From Pontibacter akesuensis (GTDB taxonomy: Bacteria > Bacteroidota > Bacteroidia > Cytophagales > Hymenobacteraceae): a stretch of 64,000 nucleotides of DNA. Each line of letters opens with the position of its first letter. Position 1 is the stretch's first letter. Shown piece after piece: positions 34,701-44,479 of this stretch. Under the pieces are notes generated by a model, which saw only the letters and a list, made by a program, of their open reading frames with translations, was not told the DNA's origin and did not search any database. A program made the position numbers and the translations under genes. Location of the stretch: contig NZ_CP014766.1 in the NCBI RefSeq assembly GCF_001611675.1, positions 1,922,001-1,986,000 of the forward strand, written 5' to 3'.

Positions 34701-35723
34701 TTATGCCCATACTTTTGTGCCTTCGGTGCAATTGCGGCACATCTCTATTTCGCTGCGCGAGCGCAGCACTGTTTGCCTGAACTTGTTATACTTGTCTCCG
34801 CGCCATACTTGCGTAAAATCCTGCTGCTGCAGGTCGCCCTGTCGGTACTCCGCGTCTTTGTCGAAGCAGCAGGGTACTACCAGCCCATCCCAGGTTATTA
34901 CACAGGAGTGCCACATTTTCCAGCAGTGGTTCAGCAGCTTGTTCTTTACACTGTAGCTGCCGTCGCCGTTGTTGCGGTACCTCGAGTAATAGTCGATAGT
35001 CGGAATAAGGGGTGAGCCCTGGGCGTAATCATAAATTTGGGCAGTTTTAAACACCACTTCATCCACCCCCAGCTCCTCCGCCAGTTTTTTTACGTCATCC
35101 AGCTGATGCTCGTTAGGCCGCACGACTAAAAACTGGAACATGATGTGCGGCGTCTTTGATTTCAGCTCCTTTTTCCACTTCACCACGTTGCGCGTGCCCT
35201 CCAGCACTTTCTCCAGTTTGCCGCCCACACGGTAGGCGGCATAAGTTTCCTGTGTGGTGCCATCAATAGATACGATCAGGCGGTCCAGGCCGGATTCCAC
35301 TGTTTTGCGTGCCGTCTCATCATCCAGGAAATGGGCGTTGGTAGAGGTGGCTGTGTAGATGCCTTTATCCGAGGCGTACTTCACCAGCTCCAGGAAGCTC
35401 TTGTGCAAGTATGGTTCCCCCTGAAAATAGAAGATGAGGTACAGCAGGCGCTGGTGCAGCTGATCGATGGTATCCTTGAACAGCTCGTTCTGCAGCATGC
35501 CTGTTGGGCGCGAGAAGGAGCGGAGACCGCTGGGGCACTCGGGGCAGCGCAGGTTACAGGAGGTGGTTGGCTCCAGCGAAATACTAAGCGGATAGCCCCA
35601 GTGCCTGGCGCGGCCCGTCAGCTTGGAGTATACGTAGCTTCCTACCACCTGCAGTGCATTAAGGGCACGCAGTGGGGTGAGCTTTGATAGAAAGTTTAAA
35701 CCATCCGCCAGATGAATTGCCAT
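34701..35723 (-). CDS. Radical SAM/SPASM domain protein
   Basis: A 340-residue protein from the ATG at 35723. The radical-SAM [4Fe-4S] motif is Cys56-Cys60-Cys63 (CNLRCPEC). A C-terminal SPASM region supplies more Cys ligands (NHCWKMWHSCVI, VVPCCFDKD and MCRNCTEG). It resembles MoaA/PqqE-like enzymes that modify peptides, but no precursor peptide gene is obvious nearby. The frame is open to 35765, but those 14 codons are probably upstream sequence containing the terminator region. Substrate unknown. Confidence 0.88.
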   Translation of the reverse strand: MAIHLADGLNFLSKLTPLRALNALQVVGSYVYSKLTGRARHWGYPLSISLEPTTSCNLRCPECPSGLRSFSRPTGMLQNELFKDTIDQLHQRLLYLIFYFQGEPYLHKSFLELVKYASDKGIYTATSTNAHFLDDETARKTVESGLDRLIVSIDGTTQETYAAYRVGGKLEKVLEGTRNVVKWKKELKSKTPHIMFQFLVVRPNEHQLDDVKKLAEELGVDEVVFKTAQIYDYAQGSPLIPTIDYYSRYRNNGDGSYSVKNKLLNHCWKMWHSCVITWDGLVVPCCFDKDAEYRQGDLQQQDFTQVWRGDKYNKFRQTVLRSRSEIEMCRNCTEGTKVWA

Positions 35724-35763
35724 GGGGGTTGTCGCGCTAAGGCGGCCGGTTACAAGTGGCCGC

Positions 35764-35793
35764 AAAAAAAGGGATAGCCAAACTGGCTATCCC
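35764..35793 (-). terminator. Terminator of the baeRF-like gene
   Basis: Stem GGGATAGCCA/TGGCTATCCC (35771-35780 with 35784-35793) and an A-run at 35764-35770 that becomes a U-tract leftward. It lies between the radical SAM start and the baeRF-like stop. Confidence 0.8.
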
Positions 35794-35837
35794 ACTAAGA
35801 TATGCTTTCTGGCGCTTACGGCCAAGAATTCGCTGGT

Positions 35838-37025
35838 TTAGTATCTGAAGAGCGCCTTTATACTTGTGTTGTTGGTACCCATTTCAGACGCCTCTCCGTT
35901 ATTGCTCACAAACACGCGACCTCCCTGTGAAATGGTTTTTACTGCCGCCAGGTTGATCAAATCGAAGTCGCCGCGACGGTAGTTGTCGTGCACTTCGGCT
36001 GTGGCGTTCACGTTGTCGTACGTTCCCCAAACCGGACTTCCGGGCTTGATAAACAGTGTATCGATGCGCCCGTGCATGGACTCGGCAGCCACGGTGGCCA
36101 CATCCTCGGAGGTGACGCCTGTGCCCGCTACATTATTGTAGCGCTCCATCGCTTCTTTCTCGCTCTGCTCCATAATCGGCTTCATCACAGCAAGTGCCTT
36201 TTCGTGCAGTTCACGGCTATCGGCCACGCCTGAGTTCTCGTTCACGTTTATGTTCTGCGGCACGATGTTCTTGTACTTGCTGTGGGCGCGGTAAATAGCG
36301 CAGTAGTGGTCTACACCGGCCAGCACCAGCGGCTCATGCGCATCATGCAGTATCTCCTGCAGTCCGTTCGACACACCCTGCAGGAACTCCCGTACGCGCC
36401 CATGCTCCTGATCGCCTTTGGTGGTACCGGCCTGGGCTGTGTTGATATAAGAGCCGTTGATCGTGGTTCTGCTGTGCTGGAAATCCTGGTCTTTGCCCCT
36501 TGTCTCCGGCTGCAGCGCCTCTTCTATCGACTCCGGTATCATAGAGCTGATGTTTATCTCCTTGATGGTGTCGATGGTGGCCTCGTAAAAGGTAACCTGC
36601 TCCCGGAACAGGTGCAGCACAAAGAAGCGGCCGTTCTGGCTAAGGATGGGAAGTATAGGCGTAAAGTAAAACTGATTCAGCACATATACCTCGGTTGGCA
36701 TGGTAACCGGCAGGTTGTAATGCACTGAAAAGCCTTTGGTGATAAACACCACCAGCCCATCGCTCTGGTGCCTCCAGAAGTTATTGTCGTGCAGCAGCTC
36801 TTCGGCCGGCTTGATGTATGATTCGATCTCCGCCTGTGGCACATCGTGGGCAGTCAGCAGTTCCTTCGCCTTTCTAATCTGGTTTTTGAACAGGGTACTG
36901 TCCACGCCATTCAGCGTTTGCGGGCCGGTGCGGTGGGTGGGTAAGTAAAATGAAATGCAGAGGGCATTTGTGTTATTCTGTACATTGATGAGTTTCTCAA
37001 TGTCTTGTTTATTGATTAATGCCAT
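35838..37025 (-). CDS. baeRF-family (bacterial eRF1-like) protein
   Basis: A 395-residue cytoplasmic protein matching the bacterial archaeo-eukaryotic release factor (baeRF) family as I recall it. The N-terminal part reads FYLPTHRTGP. The middle contains FWRHQSDGLVVFI and RFFVLHLFREQVTFYEA. The C-terminal part carries HGRVREFLQGVSNGLQEIL, ending VKTISQGGRVFVSNNGEA, which resembles the eRF1 C-terminal fold. I see no GGQ catalytic motif. The family is suspected to act on ribosomes under stress, but its role is not established. Ends at the hairpin 35764-35793. Confidence 0.72.
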   Translation of the reverse strand: MALINKQDIEKLINVQNNTNALCISFYLPTHRTGPQTLNGVDSTLFKNQIRKAKELLTAHDVPQAEIESYIKPAEELLHDNNFWRHQSDGLVVFITKGFSVHYNLPVTMPTEVYVLNQFYFTPILPILSQNGRFFVLHLFREQVTFYEATIDTIKEINISSMIPESIEEALQPETRGKDQDFQHSRTTINGSYINTAQAGTTKGDQEHGRVREFLQGVSNGLQEILHDAHEPLVLAGVDHYCAIYRAHSKYKNIVPQNINVNENSGVADSRELHEKALAVMKPIMEQSEKEAMERYNNVAGTGVTSEDVATVAAESMHGRIDTLFIKPGSPVWGTYDNVNATAEVHDNYRRGDFDLINLAAVKTISQGGRVFVSNNGEASEMGTNNTSIKALFRY

Positions 37026-37168
37026 AAAAATATCCGTTATAAGTTATGTTTTCAAATGTGTTCGGGGCATCTGTTTTAAGATGCAGCGTATAGCCTTAAA
37101 GTACGCAGCAAAACAAGCAACGGTTATTGGCACCCCCTACTTGGCAGGCACAGAAACGGCCGCAGCCA

Positions 37169-37202
37169 TAAAAAAAGCCCGGCACCTTTACGGTACCGGG
37201 CT
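37169..37202 (-). terminator. Terminator of the TlpA-like gene
   Basis: Stem AGCCCGGcACC/GGTaCCGGGCT (37176-37186 with 37192-37202, one mismatch) next to an A-run that gives U residues in leftward transcription. Confidence 0.75.
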
Positions 37203-37240
37203 ATGATTCGGGACATGTTATCCTGCAACAGCAGGCCGTT

Positions 37241-38662
37241 TTACTTCAGTGATGCCTGTTTCACTGACAGGTGCTCCAGAATATCATTTACCACTTCTGT
37301 ATCGTTGGGGTGGCGCGCCTTCGTGCTGATAAAGCGGCCTTCCTGGTCGAGCAGAAAGTATGCCGGCCCATCCGACAGGCCGTAGAGCTGCGCCAGTTCT
37401 TTCTGCTGCGCGGGAGCGACAAACACATGGCTTGCCTGCAGCTTTTTCCCCTGCACCTTTTCGCGCCACTGCTGCTCGCTTTCGGCTAAATGCACTGTCA
37501 GAAAAACTACTTTACGGCCTTGCAGTTTCGTAGCCAGCTGCTCCAGGTGCGGCTGCTCTATGGTGCACAGGGCACAGTTGTTGCGCAGAAAGCTAAGGTA
37601 TACTACCTGCTCCTTCAGGTCGCTCAGCGCCACAGTGTCTCCCGCCAGGTTAACAGAGGTGAAATCGCCGGCTACGCTGCCAATTACCAGCGACTTGTTT
37701 GTCCGGAACTGCTCAGCCAGGTAAGCATTCACTGCGGTATTGCTGCTTTTGGCGGTAAAATCCTCCAGCATCTGCTGGGTATACTTGAGGTGGCCCAGTT
37801 TTATCGACTGCTTCAGAATGTGCGTTTGCGCCATTAGCTGTGCCTGCCCCTGCAGCCTTTCCGCTGCCACTGTATACGCTTGCTGGTAGTACTCCTTGTC
37901 CTTGCTCGTATGCCCTGCCTCACGGGTGTAGTGGGCAGTATAGGCGGGCAGAAAGCTTATGAAAGCAGAGCTGATCAGGTTAGCTGGGCGCTGCATGTCC
38001 AGCTTCTCCAGGTAAGTATAGAATGACGCTGATGGCCTTGTAATAGTGGCCCGCATGACCTGCTGCCTCAGCGGGTGGTAACTTAGTTTGTCTTTGGCAT
38101 AGCCGAACTCGATCTCGGCCAGTATGTAACTTTTGAAGTTTTCTGACAGGGGCTTTTTGTCCGTAAACTTCTCCAGGCTCTCCATTTGGTCGTTGCGGCG
38201 GTACTCCAGGAATTCAGCGAATTCCCCTTCCAACAGCTTAATGTTATCTGGCAGCACCTGGAAATCCTCCTCATCCACGTAGCGGGTGGTGAAAGCCGCC
38301 AGAAAGTTGTTCTCGTTCGCTCCCGTGCCGGTATACTTGAGGGTCTTCAGAAACCTGTTCCCGTTAAAGCTTAGGCTCAGGTCGTAGCCGGGTTCCAGGT
38401 ACACCGGCACTACTTCTTCGCCATGCACCAGTTCAGCCACCACAGCCCCCGTTACCGGCACCTCAATGCGGAACGTGTTGCCGTTCAGGGCCACCTGCAC
38501 CTGCTGCTCTTCCGGAATGAGCGGGTTAGGAACAGTTATGAGTTCTATGTAACCAGAAAGGGGGTTGGAGATTTTACCTGTAATAGTGGCCTTGCCCTGT
38601 GCAAAGAGCTGGTTAGCCATTAACAGAAGCAGGGCCTGCAGTAGAAATCTGTATTTAATCAT
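37241..38662 (-). CDS. Exported TlpA/thioredoxin-like protein
   Basis: A 473-residue periplasmic protein with a signal peptide (MIKYRFLLQALLLLMANQLFAQG). Residues 20-330 are an uncharacterised N-terminal region common in Bacteroidota thioredoxins (DUF4369-like start: ATITGKISNPLSGYIELITV). The C-terminal redoxin domain has the redox pair CALC (RNNCALCTIEQPHLEQLA). The middle residues Ala-Leu are unusual compared with CPPC or CGPC. It is probably a thiol-disulfide protein of the envelope; partner unknown. Confidence 0.85.
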   Translation of the reverse strand: MIKYRFLLQALLLLMANQLFAQGKATITGKISNPLSGYIELITVPNPLIPEEQQVQVALNGNTFRIEVPVTGAVVAELVHGEEVVPVYLEPGYDLSLSFNGNRFLKTLKYTGTGANENNFLAAFTTRYVDEEDFQVLPDNIKLLEGEFAEFLEYRRNDQMESLEKFTDKKPLSENFKSYILAEIEFGYAKDKLSYHPLRQQVMRATITRPSASFYTYLEKLDMQRPANLISSAFISFLPAYTAHYTREAGHTSKDKEYYQQAYTVAAERLQGQAQLMAQTHILKQSIKLGHLKYTQQMLEDFTAKSSNTAVNAYLAEQFRTNKSLVIGSVAGDFTSVNLAGDTVALSDLKEQVVYLSFLRNNCALCTIEQPHLEQLATKLQGRKVVFLTVHLAESEQQWREKVQGKKLQASHVFVAPAQQKELAQLYGLSDGPAYFLLDQEGRFISTKARHPNDTEVVNDILEHLSVKQASLK

Positions 38663-39074
38663 AAGGAGCGACTTTGGCTAAAAGATGCGGTTTCCACTGC
38701 CATCAAACCTGCCTAAGGTGCAATATTAGCGGATGTTAGGCACTGTAACAACACTGTTTAAGAATATAATTCCAGCCAATACGCAAATCCCACATTTCAT
38801 TAGAAAATACAAATATCATCTATGATTAGCACCAGGAAACCAACTTGTCATCCTCCTGCTACACCTTACCGAAGCAAGGTAGGCCTCAAACAAAAAACCA
38901 CTTCCCATCAATACAGGCAAAACTATGCCGTAAAGGGAAGTGGCTACTTTGGTTTCTTACACTATAATGCCCTTGTTTGAACAAGGAATCTGCTCTCTCT
39001 ATTTTTACATTTAAAATGCTGGAAAGTTAAATGTGTCTTATACTTGCTCGTCAGGAAAAAGCCTAACTTTTCAG
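38663..39074. other. 412-base intergenic region with a hairpin
   Basis: AT-rich sequence without a convincing gene. A CCACTTCCC/GGGAAGTGG stem (38898-38906 with 38935-38943, 28-base loop) could be a weak terminator of radA. A TATACTT motif lies at 39039. Confidence 0.6.
38898..38943 (-). terminator. Weak hairpin downstream of radA
   Basis: Nine-base stem CCACTTCCC/GGGAAGTGG with a large loop containing GGCAAAACTATGCC, itself a small hairpin. An A-run upstream fits leftward termination. It lies about 130 bases past the radA stop. Confidence 0.5.
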
Positions 39075-40454
39075 TTATCCGAACAAGCTGCCAAACACCT
39101 CCTCTAATCGGCCATAGGCGTGGATGTTGATGGAAAACTTACTTAGGTCTACCCCTTTTTTGTTATACTTTGAGATATAGATATCGGTGAAGCCCAGCTT
39201 TTCGGCCTCGGTAATGCGGTTCTCCACGCGATTTACGGCTCGCACCTCGCCTCCCAAACCTACCTCCGCTGCAAAAGCAGCTGTGCTAGGAATCGCAATA
39301 TCTTCGAAAGAGGAGAGGATAGAGGCGCACACAGCCAGATCAAGCGCAGGGTCCTCCACCTTCAGGCCACCGGCAATGTTCAGGAACACGTCCTGGGCGC
39401 CAAGGCGGTAGCCACCGCGTTTCTCCAGCACCGCCAGCAGCATGTTCAGGCGCTTCCCATCAAAGCCGGTGCTGGTGCGCTGCGGCGTGCCGTACGTGGC
39501 GGGGCTCACCAGGCTCTGCACCTCTATCAGCAGCGGGCGGTTGCCCTCCAGCGTCGCGCCTATACTTATACCGCTAAAGGCGTCCTCCCGCTGTGAGATC
39601 AGTATCTCCGACGGGTTGCTCACTTCGCGCAGGCCGGTGCCCAGCATTTCGTAAATGCCCAGTTCTGAAGTGGAGCCAAAGCGGTTTTTGGTGGTGCGCA
39701 GGATGCGGTACGTCATGTGGCGATCGCCCTCAAACTGCAGCACCGTATCCACCATGTGCTCCAGTATCTTCGGGCCAGCCAGGTTTCCTTCTTTGGTGAT
39801 GTGGCCGATCAGGAAGACGGGGGTGCCGCTCTCTTTGGCAAACTTCAGCAGTTCGGCCGTGCACTCGCGCACCTGGCTTACGCTGCCCGCACCCGCCTCA
39901 ATAAAAGAGGAGTGGAGCGTCTGGATGGAGTCGATGATAAGTACCTGAGGACGCACCAGCTCTACCTGCTTAAAGATGTTCTGCGTTCCGGTTTCGGTAA
40001 GTATAAAACAGTCGGAGGTTTGGGCGGTGAGGCGCTCGGCGCGCATCTTAATCTGCTGCTCGCTTTCCTCTCCGCTCACGTACAGCACCTTCAGGCCGCT
40101 TAGGCCTAGGGCAATCTGCAGCATCAGCGTACTTTTGCCAATACCCGGCTCGCCCCCAATGAGTACCATGGAGCCTGGCACAATGCCGCCGCCCAGCACC
40201 CGGTTCAGCTCCTGATCCGGCGTAACAATGCGGTGCTGCTCCTGGTAACTGATGTCGGCGATGGATTTGGGCTTGTTGGACACCTGCGCCGTGCTGCTGC
40301 CCACTTTCCAGGCGGTGGTGGGCGTTACCTCCTCGCGCTGCACTACTTCTTCCACATAGGTGTTCCACTCGCCGCAGGCGGGGCATTTGCCTATCCATTT
40401 GGCCGATTGGGCGCCGCAGTTCTGGCAGAAGTAGGATGTTTTTATTTTAGCCAT
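39075..40454 (-). CDS. radA: DNA repair protein RadA (Sms)
   Basis: Branch-migration helicase that helps RecA-mediated recombination and, in competent bacteria, transformation. The 459 residues show a Cys4 zinc finger (Cys10, Cys13, Cys24, Cys27), Walker A in IGGEPGIGKST, the RadA-specific TTKNRFGSTSE motif and a Lon-like C-terminal domain (GYRLGAQDVFLNIAGGLKVE). Its upstream region carries the CGTTGTTCGTTACTCG repeat at 40455-40487. No competence gene is visible nearby. Confidence 0.97.
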   Translation of the reverse strand: MAKIKTSYFCQNCGAQSAKWIGKCPACGEWNTYVEEVVQREEVTPTTAWKVGSSTAQVSNKPKSIADISYQEQHRIVTPDQELNRVLGGGIVPGSMVLIGGEPGIGKSTLMLQIALGLSGLKVLYVSGEESEQQIKMRAERLTAQTSDCFILTETGTQNIFKQVELVRPQVLIIDSIQTLHSSFIEAGAGSVSQVRECTAELLKFAKESGTPVFLIGHITKEGNLAGPKILEHMVDTVLQFEGDRHMTYRILRTTKNRFGSTSELGIYEMLGTGLREVSNPSEILISQREDAFSGISIGATLEGNRPLLIEVQSLVSPATYGTPQRTSTGFDGKRLNMLLAVLEKRGGYRLGAQDVFLNIAGGLKVEDPALDLAVCASILSSFEDIAIPSTAAFAAEVGLGGEVRAVNRVENRITEAEKLGFTDIYISKYNKKGVDLSKFSINIHAYGRLEEVFGSLFG

Positions 40455-40792
40455 TTATTTCGTTGTTCGTTACTCGTTGTTCGTTTTTGGGGCAGTTACC
40501 CCAGTTATTCAGAACAAAATCCAGAGGCAGAAGGATCAGCTTTTCCTAATTGTTTTCTGGCTCCATAGGCTCAATACAGGCTTTTATACTTTAAGAATCG
40601 AAATTCAAGATCCTGGCGCAAGCGTCCGCTTGTGCCTTGCGCCAGCAAAACTGTACAAGCGGACGCCATTTTTCACTAACTGTCATCTCGACGATAGGAG
40701 TGGAGAAATGTGCTTCAGCCCGTTTGTTCATGCATGTCGGCGCAAGCGGACGCTTGCGCCAGTCAGTGTTGGTTGATGTCACTCAGCTGTAC
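40455..40792. repeat. Repeat-rich intergenic region with three GCAAGCG palindromes
   Basis: Contains CGTTGTTCGTTACTCG-type tandem units (40455-40487), TATACTT (40585), and GCAAGCGTCCGC elements at 40615-40636 (with inverted partial partner 40654-40667) and 40739-40760. No gene seen. Confidence 0.75.
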
Positions 40793-43714
40793 CTATACCT
40801 CCTCTGCCACCGGCGCCTGCTTAAAGTATACCCGGAACGTAGTGCCTTTGCCCAGCTCGCTCTCCACCTCAATTTTGCCGCCGTTGTTCTCGATGATGCG
40901 CTTGACGATGTAAAGGCCGATACCCGTGCCCTCCACGTGCGTGTGCAGGCGCTTGAACATGGTGAACAGCTTGTGCTGCTGCTCTTTTTTAATACCAAGC
41001 CCATTGTCCTGCACCTCCAGCACCACAAAGTCGCCTTCCTGGTACGTGTGCACCCGCACCTCTGGCGCGCGCTCCGGCGATTTATACTTGATGGCGTTGC
41101 TCACGAGGTTGTAGATGATACTGCGCAGGTTCTTGGGGGCGTACAGGATGCGTGCCACCTGGAAGTCTGTCTTGAAAACCACGCCGGACTCTTCTACCAG
41201 CCCATGGATGTCGGTGGTCACGTCGCGGAACTTCTTCTCGAACGAGAGTGGCTCCACCGCCACATCCGACTCCTTCTGTACTTTCGTGATCTCGGCCAGG
41301 TCGGCGATGGTGCCTTTCAGCTTGTTAATGGAGTTCTGCACCATGTCCAGCACCTGCATGTCTTCCGCATTCAACTTGCCGTTGAGGATGTCGTGCAGCA
41401 GCATCACCAGGCCTTCCATGTTCGCAATCGGCGACTTGAGATCGTGCGAGGCGGTGTACACAAAATTGTCCAGGTCGTTGTTGATGCGCAGCAGCTCCAT
41501 GTTCTTTACACTAAGGGCATCGTTGGTATTGCTCAGTTCCCGGCGGGCGCTCACCAGCTCGGTTACCTCCACGGCAAACACCAGCACCGCCTCTACCTCA
41601 CTTGTACTATCCAACAGGGGCTGGTACACCAGGTTAAAGAAGCCCTGCTCCAGCTTCCCGTTGTTCAGCCGGTCGATGGAGGTCAGCACCTCGTTGCCCA
41701 CAAAAGGCTTGCCTGTCTTACAAACCTTCTCCAGGCGCTTAAAGAAACCGCGGCCCTCTTGTTCGGAGTGCGCTTCGTAAATGGTTTTGCCTACCAATGG
41801 TCTGTTTCCGTACAACTGGCGGTATTTTGGGTTTGCCAGCACATACCGCAGGTCCGATGCCCGCACCAGGCCCACCACTGCCGGCACCTCCAGGAACAGC
41901 TTCTGCAGCAGTTCGGCATTTTGCTTTACTTTCTGCTCCGCGTCTTTGATCTCGGTAATGTCAATAACAGAGCTGATGAAGCCGAGGAATTCTCCGTTGG
42001 CCCCGAAGCGCGGCGTATTGGTGGAAACCACCCAGCGGTACTCGCCATCGAAGCGGCGCAGCCTGATTTCGATCCGGAAGGCCGTATGGCTGGCAGTGGC
42101 TTTTTCAAATTCTGCGGCTAAGCGGCCAATATCCTCCGGGTGCATTACCTCTTTCCAGTGGGTGTTAATGGTATCCTCAAAGCTGATGCCGGTAAAGTCG
42201 ATCCACTGCTTGTTCACATACATGAAGTTGAACGACTCATCCATCACCTTAATGATTACCGGGGCACTGTCGGCCATAGTACGGAAGCGGGCCTCACTCT
42301 CAATAATGGCTTCGCGGGCCTGCTTTTCGTCTGTAATATCGCGCACCTCAATGATGGTGAAGATGGGTAGCCCGTTCTCCATGATTGGCCTGGCTGCGCA
42401 GGTGACGTTAAAGAAAGTGCCGTCTTTCCTGATGAACACGTCTTCGTGTGCCCGCATGCTGTTGTTGGTGGGCAGCGCGCGGTCTATCGGGCACTCTTCC
42501 AGTGGATAAGGGCTGCCGTCGGGACGCATATGATGGATCATGTTGTGCAGCGGCTTGTTGCGGATCTCCTCAAAAGTGTAGCCCGTCATTTCCTCAGCTG
42601 CCGGGTTCATAAAGGTGCAGTAGCCGTTCACATCCATAATGAAAAGGGCTGCTGTGGCATTATCGGTAATGGTTTGCTTCAGGCGGTTGGAGCGCCGCAC
42701 GTTAGAGAGCGACCAGATGATGAAAAACATCAGGGCACTGATGATAAAACCGCCCATCAGAATAAAGTAAGGCAGTTCTGTATCGGCTGTGCGCCCAAAG
42801 CCATCTTTCGCCGTTATAAACAGCCGCCAGGTGTTATTGCCTATTGCCAGCGTGTTCAGTTCACTGAATTCCCGGTCGTGCCTGGTATGATAGTATAAGG
42901 TGGTGTCGGTGCTGTATAGGAGTGATTCCCGCGACAGGTTGGTGCCGTCGTAAATTTCTACGTCAACATCAAGCAGGGAGTCGCCCAGTATGGCTGTCAT
43001 CAAATCCCTGGCCCGGAATGGGCTGTAGACAAAGCCCTTTATCAGCCGCTGCCGCTCTTTGATAGACTCCGGCCTGGCGTTATCCTGGTACACGGGCAGA
43101 TAAATAAGGAAGCCGGGCTGCTCATCCTGCCCATTCTCCTGTATCAGCCTTACCTTGCCCGACATGGCGGGTTGCCGGGTGTCGCGGGCTACGCGCATAG
43201 CCGATTGGCGCACCGAGTCGCTGTACATGTCATAGCCAAATGCCCGCAGGTTGCGGCTGGAGAGGGGTTCCAAAAAGATGATGGAAGTATAAAGATCCCG
43301 CTTGCCCTCCGGTGTCACCTTAAAGTTCTCATATCCTGCCCGGCGCATCTGCTGCTCGTGCCGCTGCAACTGCTCTGCCCTAACCACCTGCGAAAAGCCG
43401 AAGCCCTGCAGCCCCGGGTACTGCTCCTCCAGGTTCAGCGCTTCGTAATACTTGCGCCAATCCTCGCGCGTAACCGTGTCAGACGACAGAAAAAGGGCTT
43501 TGCCGCCTACCAGTATCTGCACATAGTCGTGCATACGCTTGTCTACAGCGCGGGTAATTTGCTCGGCACGTATAGAGAAGAGTTTGGCGCTGCGCTCCTC
43601 TGCCTTCTTTTTAGTTTCGGAATAAACGAATAGGGTAAGCAGGAAAATAAGCAGAAAAGAGAATATTGCTATAAAATAGTCTCTTATAAAAGCAGCCAGT
43701 TTGGCGAAGTTCAT
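40793..43714 (-). CDS. CHASE-PAS hybrid sensor histidine kinase
   Basis: A 973-residue membrane sensor kinase. N-terminal helix (FIAIFSFLLIFLLTLFVY), a CHASE-type extracytoplasmic domain (about 45-320, with LQGFGFSQVVRAEQ), a second helix near residue 325 (YFILMGGFIISALMFFIIWS), then three PAS domains (about 360-480, 490-610, 620-730). The dimerisation helix carries the phospho-His in TASHDLKSPIANMEG (near residue 756). The ATPase domain has the N box NLVSNAIKYKSPE and GTGIGLYIVKRIIENNGGKI. It should phosphorylate a response regulator encoded elsewhere; none is adjacent. The ligand is unknown; CHASE domains often sense small molecules. Confidence 0.93.
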   Translation of the reverse strand: MNFAKLAAFIRDYFIAIFSFLLIFLLTLFVYSETKKKAEERSAKLFSIRAEQITRAVDKRMHDYVQILVGGKALFLSSDTVTREDWRKYYEALNLEEQYPGLQGFGFSQVVRAEQLQRHEQQMRRAGYENFKVTPEGKRDLYTSIIFLEPLSSRNLRAFGYDMYSDSVRQSAMRVARDTRQPAMSGKVRLIQENGQDEQPGFLIYLPVYQDNARPESIKERQRLIKGFVYSPFRARDLMTAILGDSLLDVDVEIYDGTNLSRESLLYSTDTTLYYHTRHDREFSELNTLAIGNNTWRLFITAKDGFGRTADTELPYFILMGGFIISALMFFIIWSLSNVRRSNRLKQTITDNATAALFIMDVNGYCTFMNPAAEEMTGYTFEEIRNKPLHNMIHHMRPDGSPYPLEECPIDRALPTNNSMRAHEDVFIRKDGTFFNVTCAARPIMENGLPIFTIIEVRDITDEKQAREAIIESEARFRTMADSAPVIIKVMDESFNFMYVNKQWIDFTGISFEDTINTHWKEVMHPEDIGRLAAEFEKATASHTAFRIEIRLRRFDGEYRWVVSTNTPRFGANGEFLGFISSVIDITEIKDAEQKVKQNAELLQKLFLEVPAVVGLVRASDLRYVLANPKYRQLYGNRPLVGKTIYEAHSEQEGRGFFKRLEKVCKTGKPFVGNEVLTSIDRLNNGKLEQGFFNLVYQPLLDSTSEVEAVLVFAVEVTELVSARRELSNTNDALSVKNMELLRINNDLDNFVYTASHDLKSPIANMEGLVMLLHDILNGKLNAEDMQVLDMVQNSINKLKGTIADLAEITKVQKESDVAVEPLSFEKKFRDVTTDIHGLVEESGVVFKTDFQVARILYAPKNLRSIIYNLVSNAIKYKSPERAPEVRVHTYQEGDFVVLEVQDNGLGIKKEQQHKLFTMFKRLHTHVEGTGIGLYIVKRIIENNGGKIEVESELGKGTTFRVYFKQAPVAEEV

Positions 43715-43972
43715 GTGTAACAGTTAAATGCCAGGTAAGGTGTAACTACGGTTGCTCGGTTATAGTTGCACCTGTTATCAGGCATCGATTTGGTATGTCG
43801 TAAATATATAAAAAAGGAGCTTGCCTACCAATAGCTTATTTTGTTCTGAAAAAACAGGCTACCGTTGCTAACTGGCTAATAACGCGTTTTTCCTGCTTGC
43901 ATACATGCCTCTGAATTATTATATTTCCTACTGTTCTGCAGGCCTTGCCGCAGCAGTATTAAACTAACTTGT

Positions 43973-44455
43973 ATGCGAACAATTCAGCAATGGTTCGATG
44001 CCTACGGCGAAAGCCACCAGAACCACACCAACAAGCTTATCCATTGGGTTTGCGTGCCCCTGATCTTCTTCAGCATCATCGGTTTGTTGGCCAGCATCCC
44101 CAGTGAGCCGCTGAAAGCACTTTTCCCGCTGCCGATGCGGCCCTTTGTGCACTTCGGAACCGTAGTTATACTGCTGGGGCTGCTGTTTTACCTGCGCCTG
44201 TCGGTTACTATGTTTTTGGGAATGGCCCTGATTTGCGCCGTGGTGCTATGGGGGGTGCATGTAGTGGCTGCCGCCTTTACCACGCCGCTCTGGCTTATCT
44301 GCCTGGTGGTGTTTGTGCTGGCCTGGATTGGGCAGTTCTACGGGCACAAGGTGGAGGGCAAGAAGCCATCCTTCCTGAAAGACCTGCAGTTCCTGCTCAT
44401 CGGGCCCGCCTGGTTACTTGGATTTATCTATCGGAAATTGGGCATACCGTATTAA
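43973..44455 (+). CDS. Mpo1-like (DUF962) membrane protein
   Basis: A 160-residue protein of the DUF962/Mpo1 family. In yeast Mpo1 is an iron-dependent dioxygenase in alpha-oxidation of long-chain hydroxy fatty acids. The invariant start QWFDAYGESHQNHTNKLIHW supplies His ligands. Four membrane helices follow. The C-terminal signature GHKVEGKKPSFLKDLQFLLIGPAWLL is present. In bacteria the role is not well defined. It is followed by an unrelated-looking membrane protein 24 bases later on the same strand. Confidence 0.88.
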   Translation: MRTIQQWFDAYGESHQNHTNKLIHWVCVPLIFFSIIGLLASIPSEPLKALFPLPMRPFVHFGTVVILLGLLFYLRLSVTMFLGMALICAVVLWGVHVVAAAFTTPLWLICLVVFVLAWIGQFYGHKVEGKKPSFLKDLQFLLIGPAWLLGFIYRKLGIPY

Positions 44456-44479
44456 CTTTGCGGTACCAATTAAATTTTT

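Noticed and set aside
40637-42121. 494-residue open frame on the plus strand
   Set aside because: Lies wholly antisense to the histidine kinase, whose motifs are unambiguous. The frame is open because of GC-rich codon use, and its protein is low-complexity His/Leu/Val-rich.
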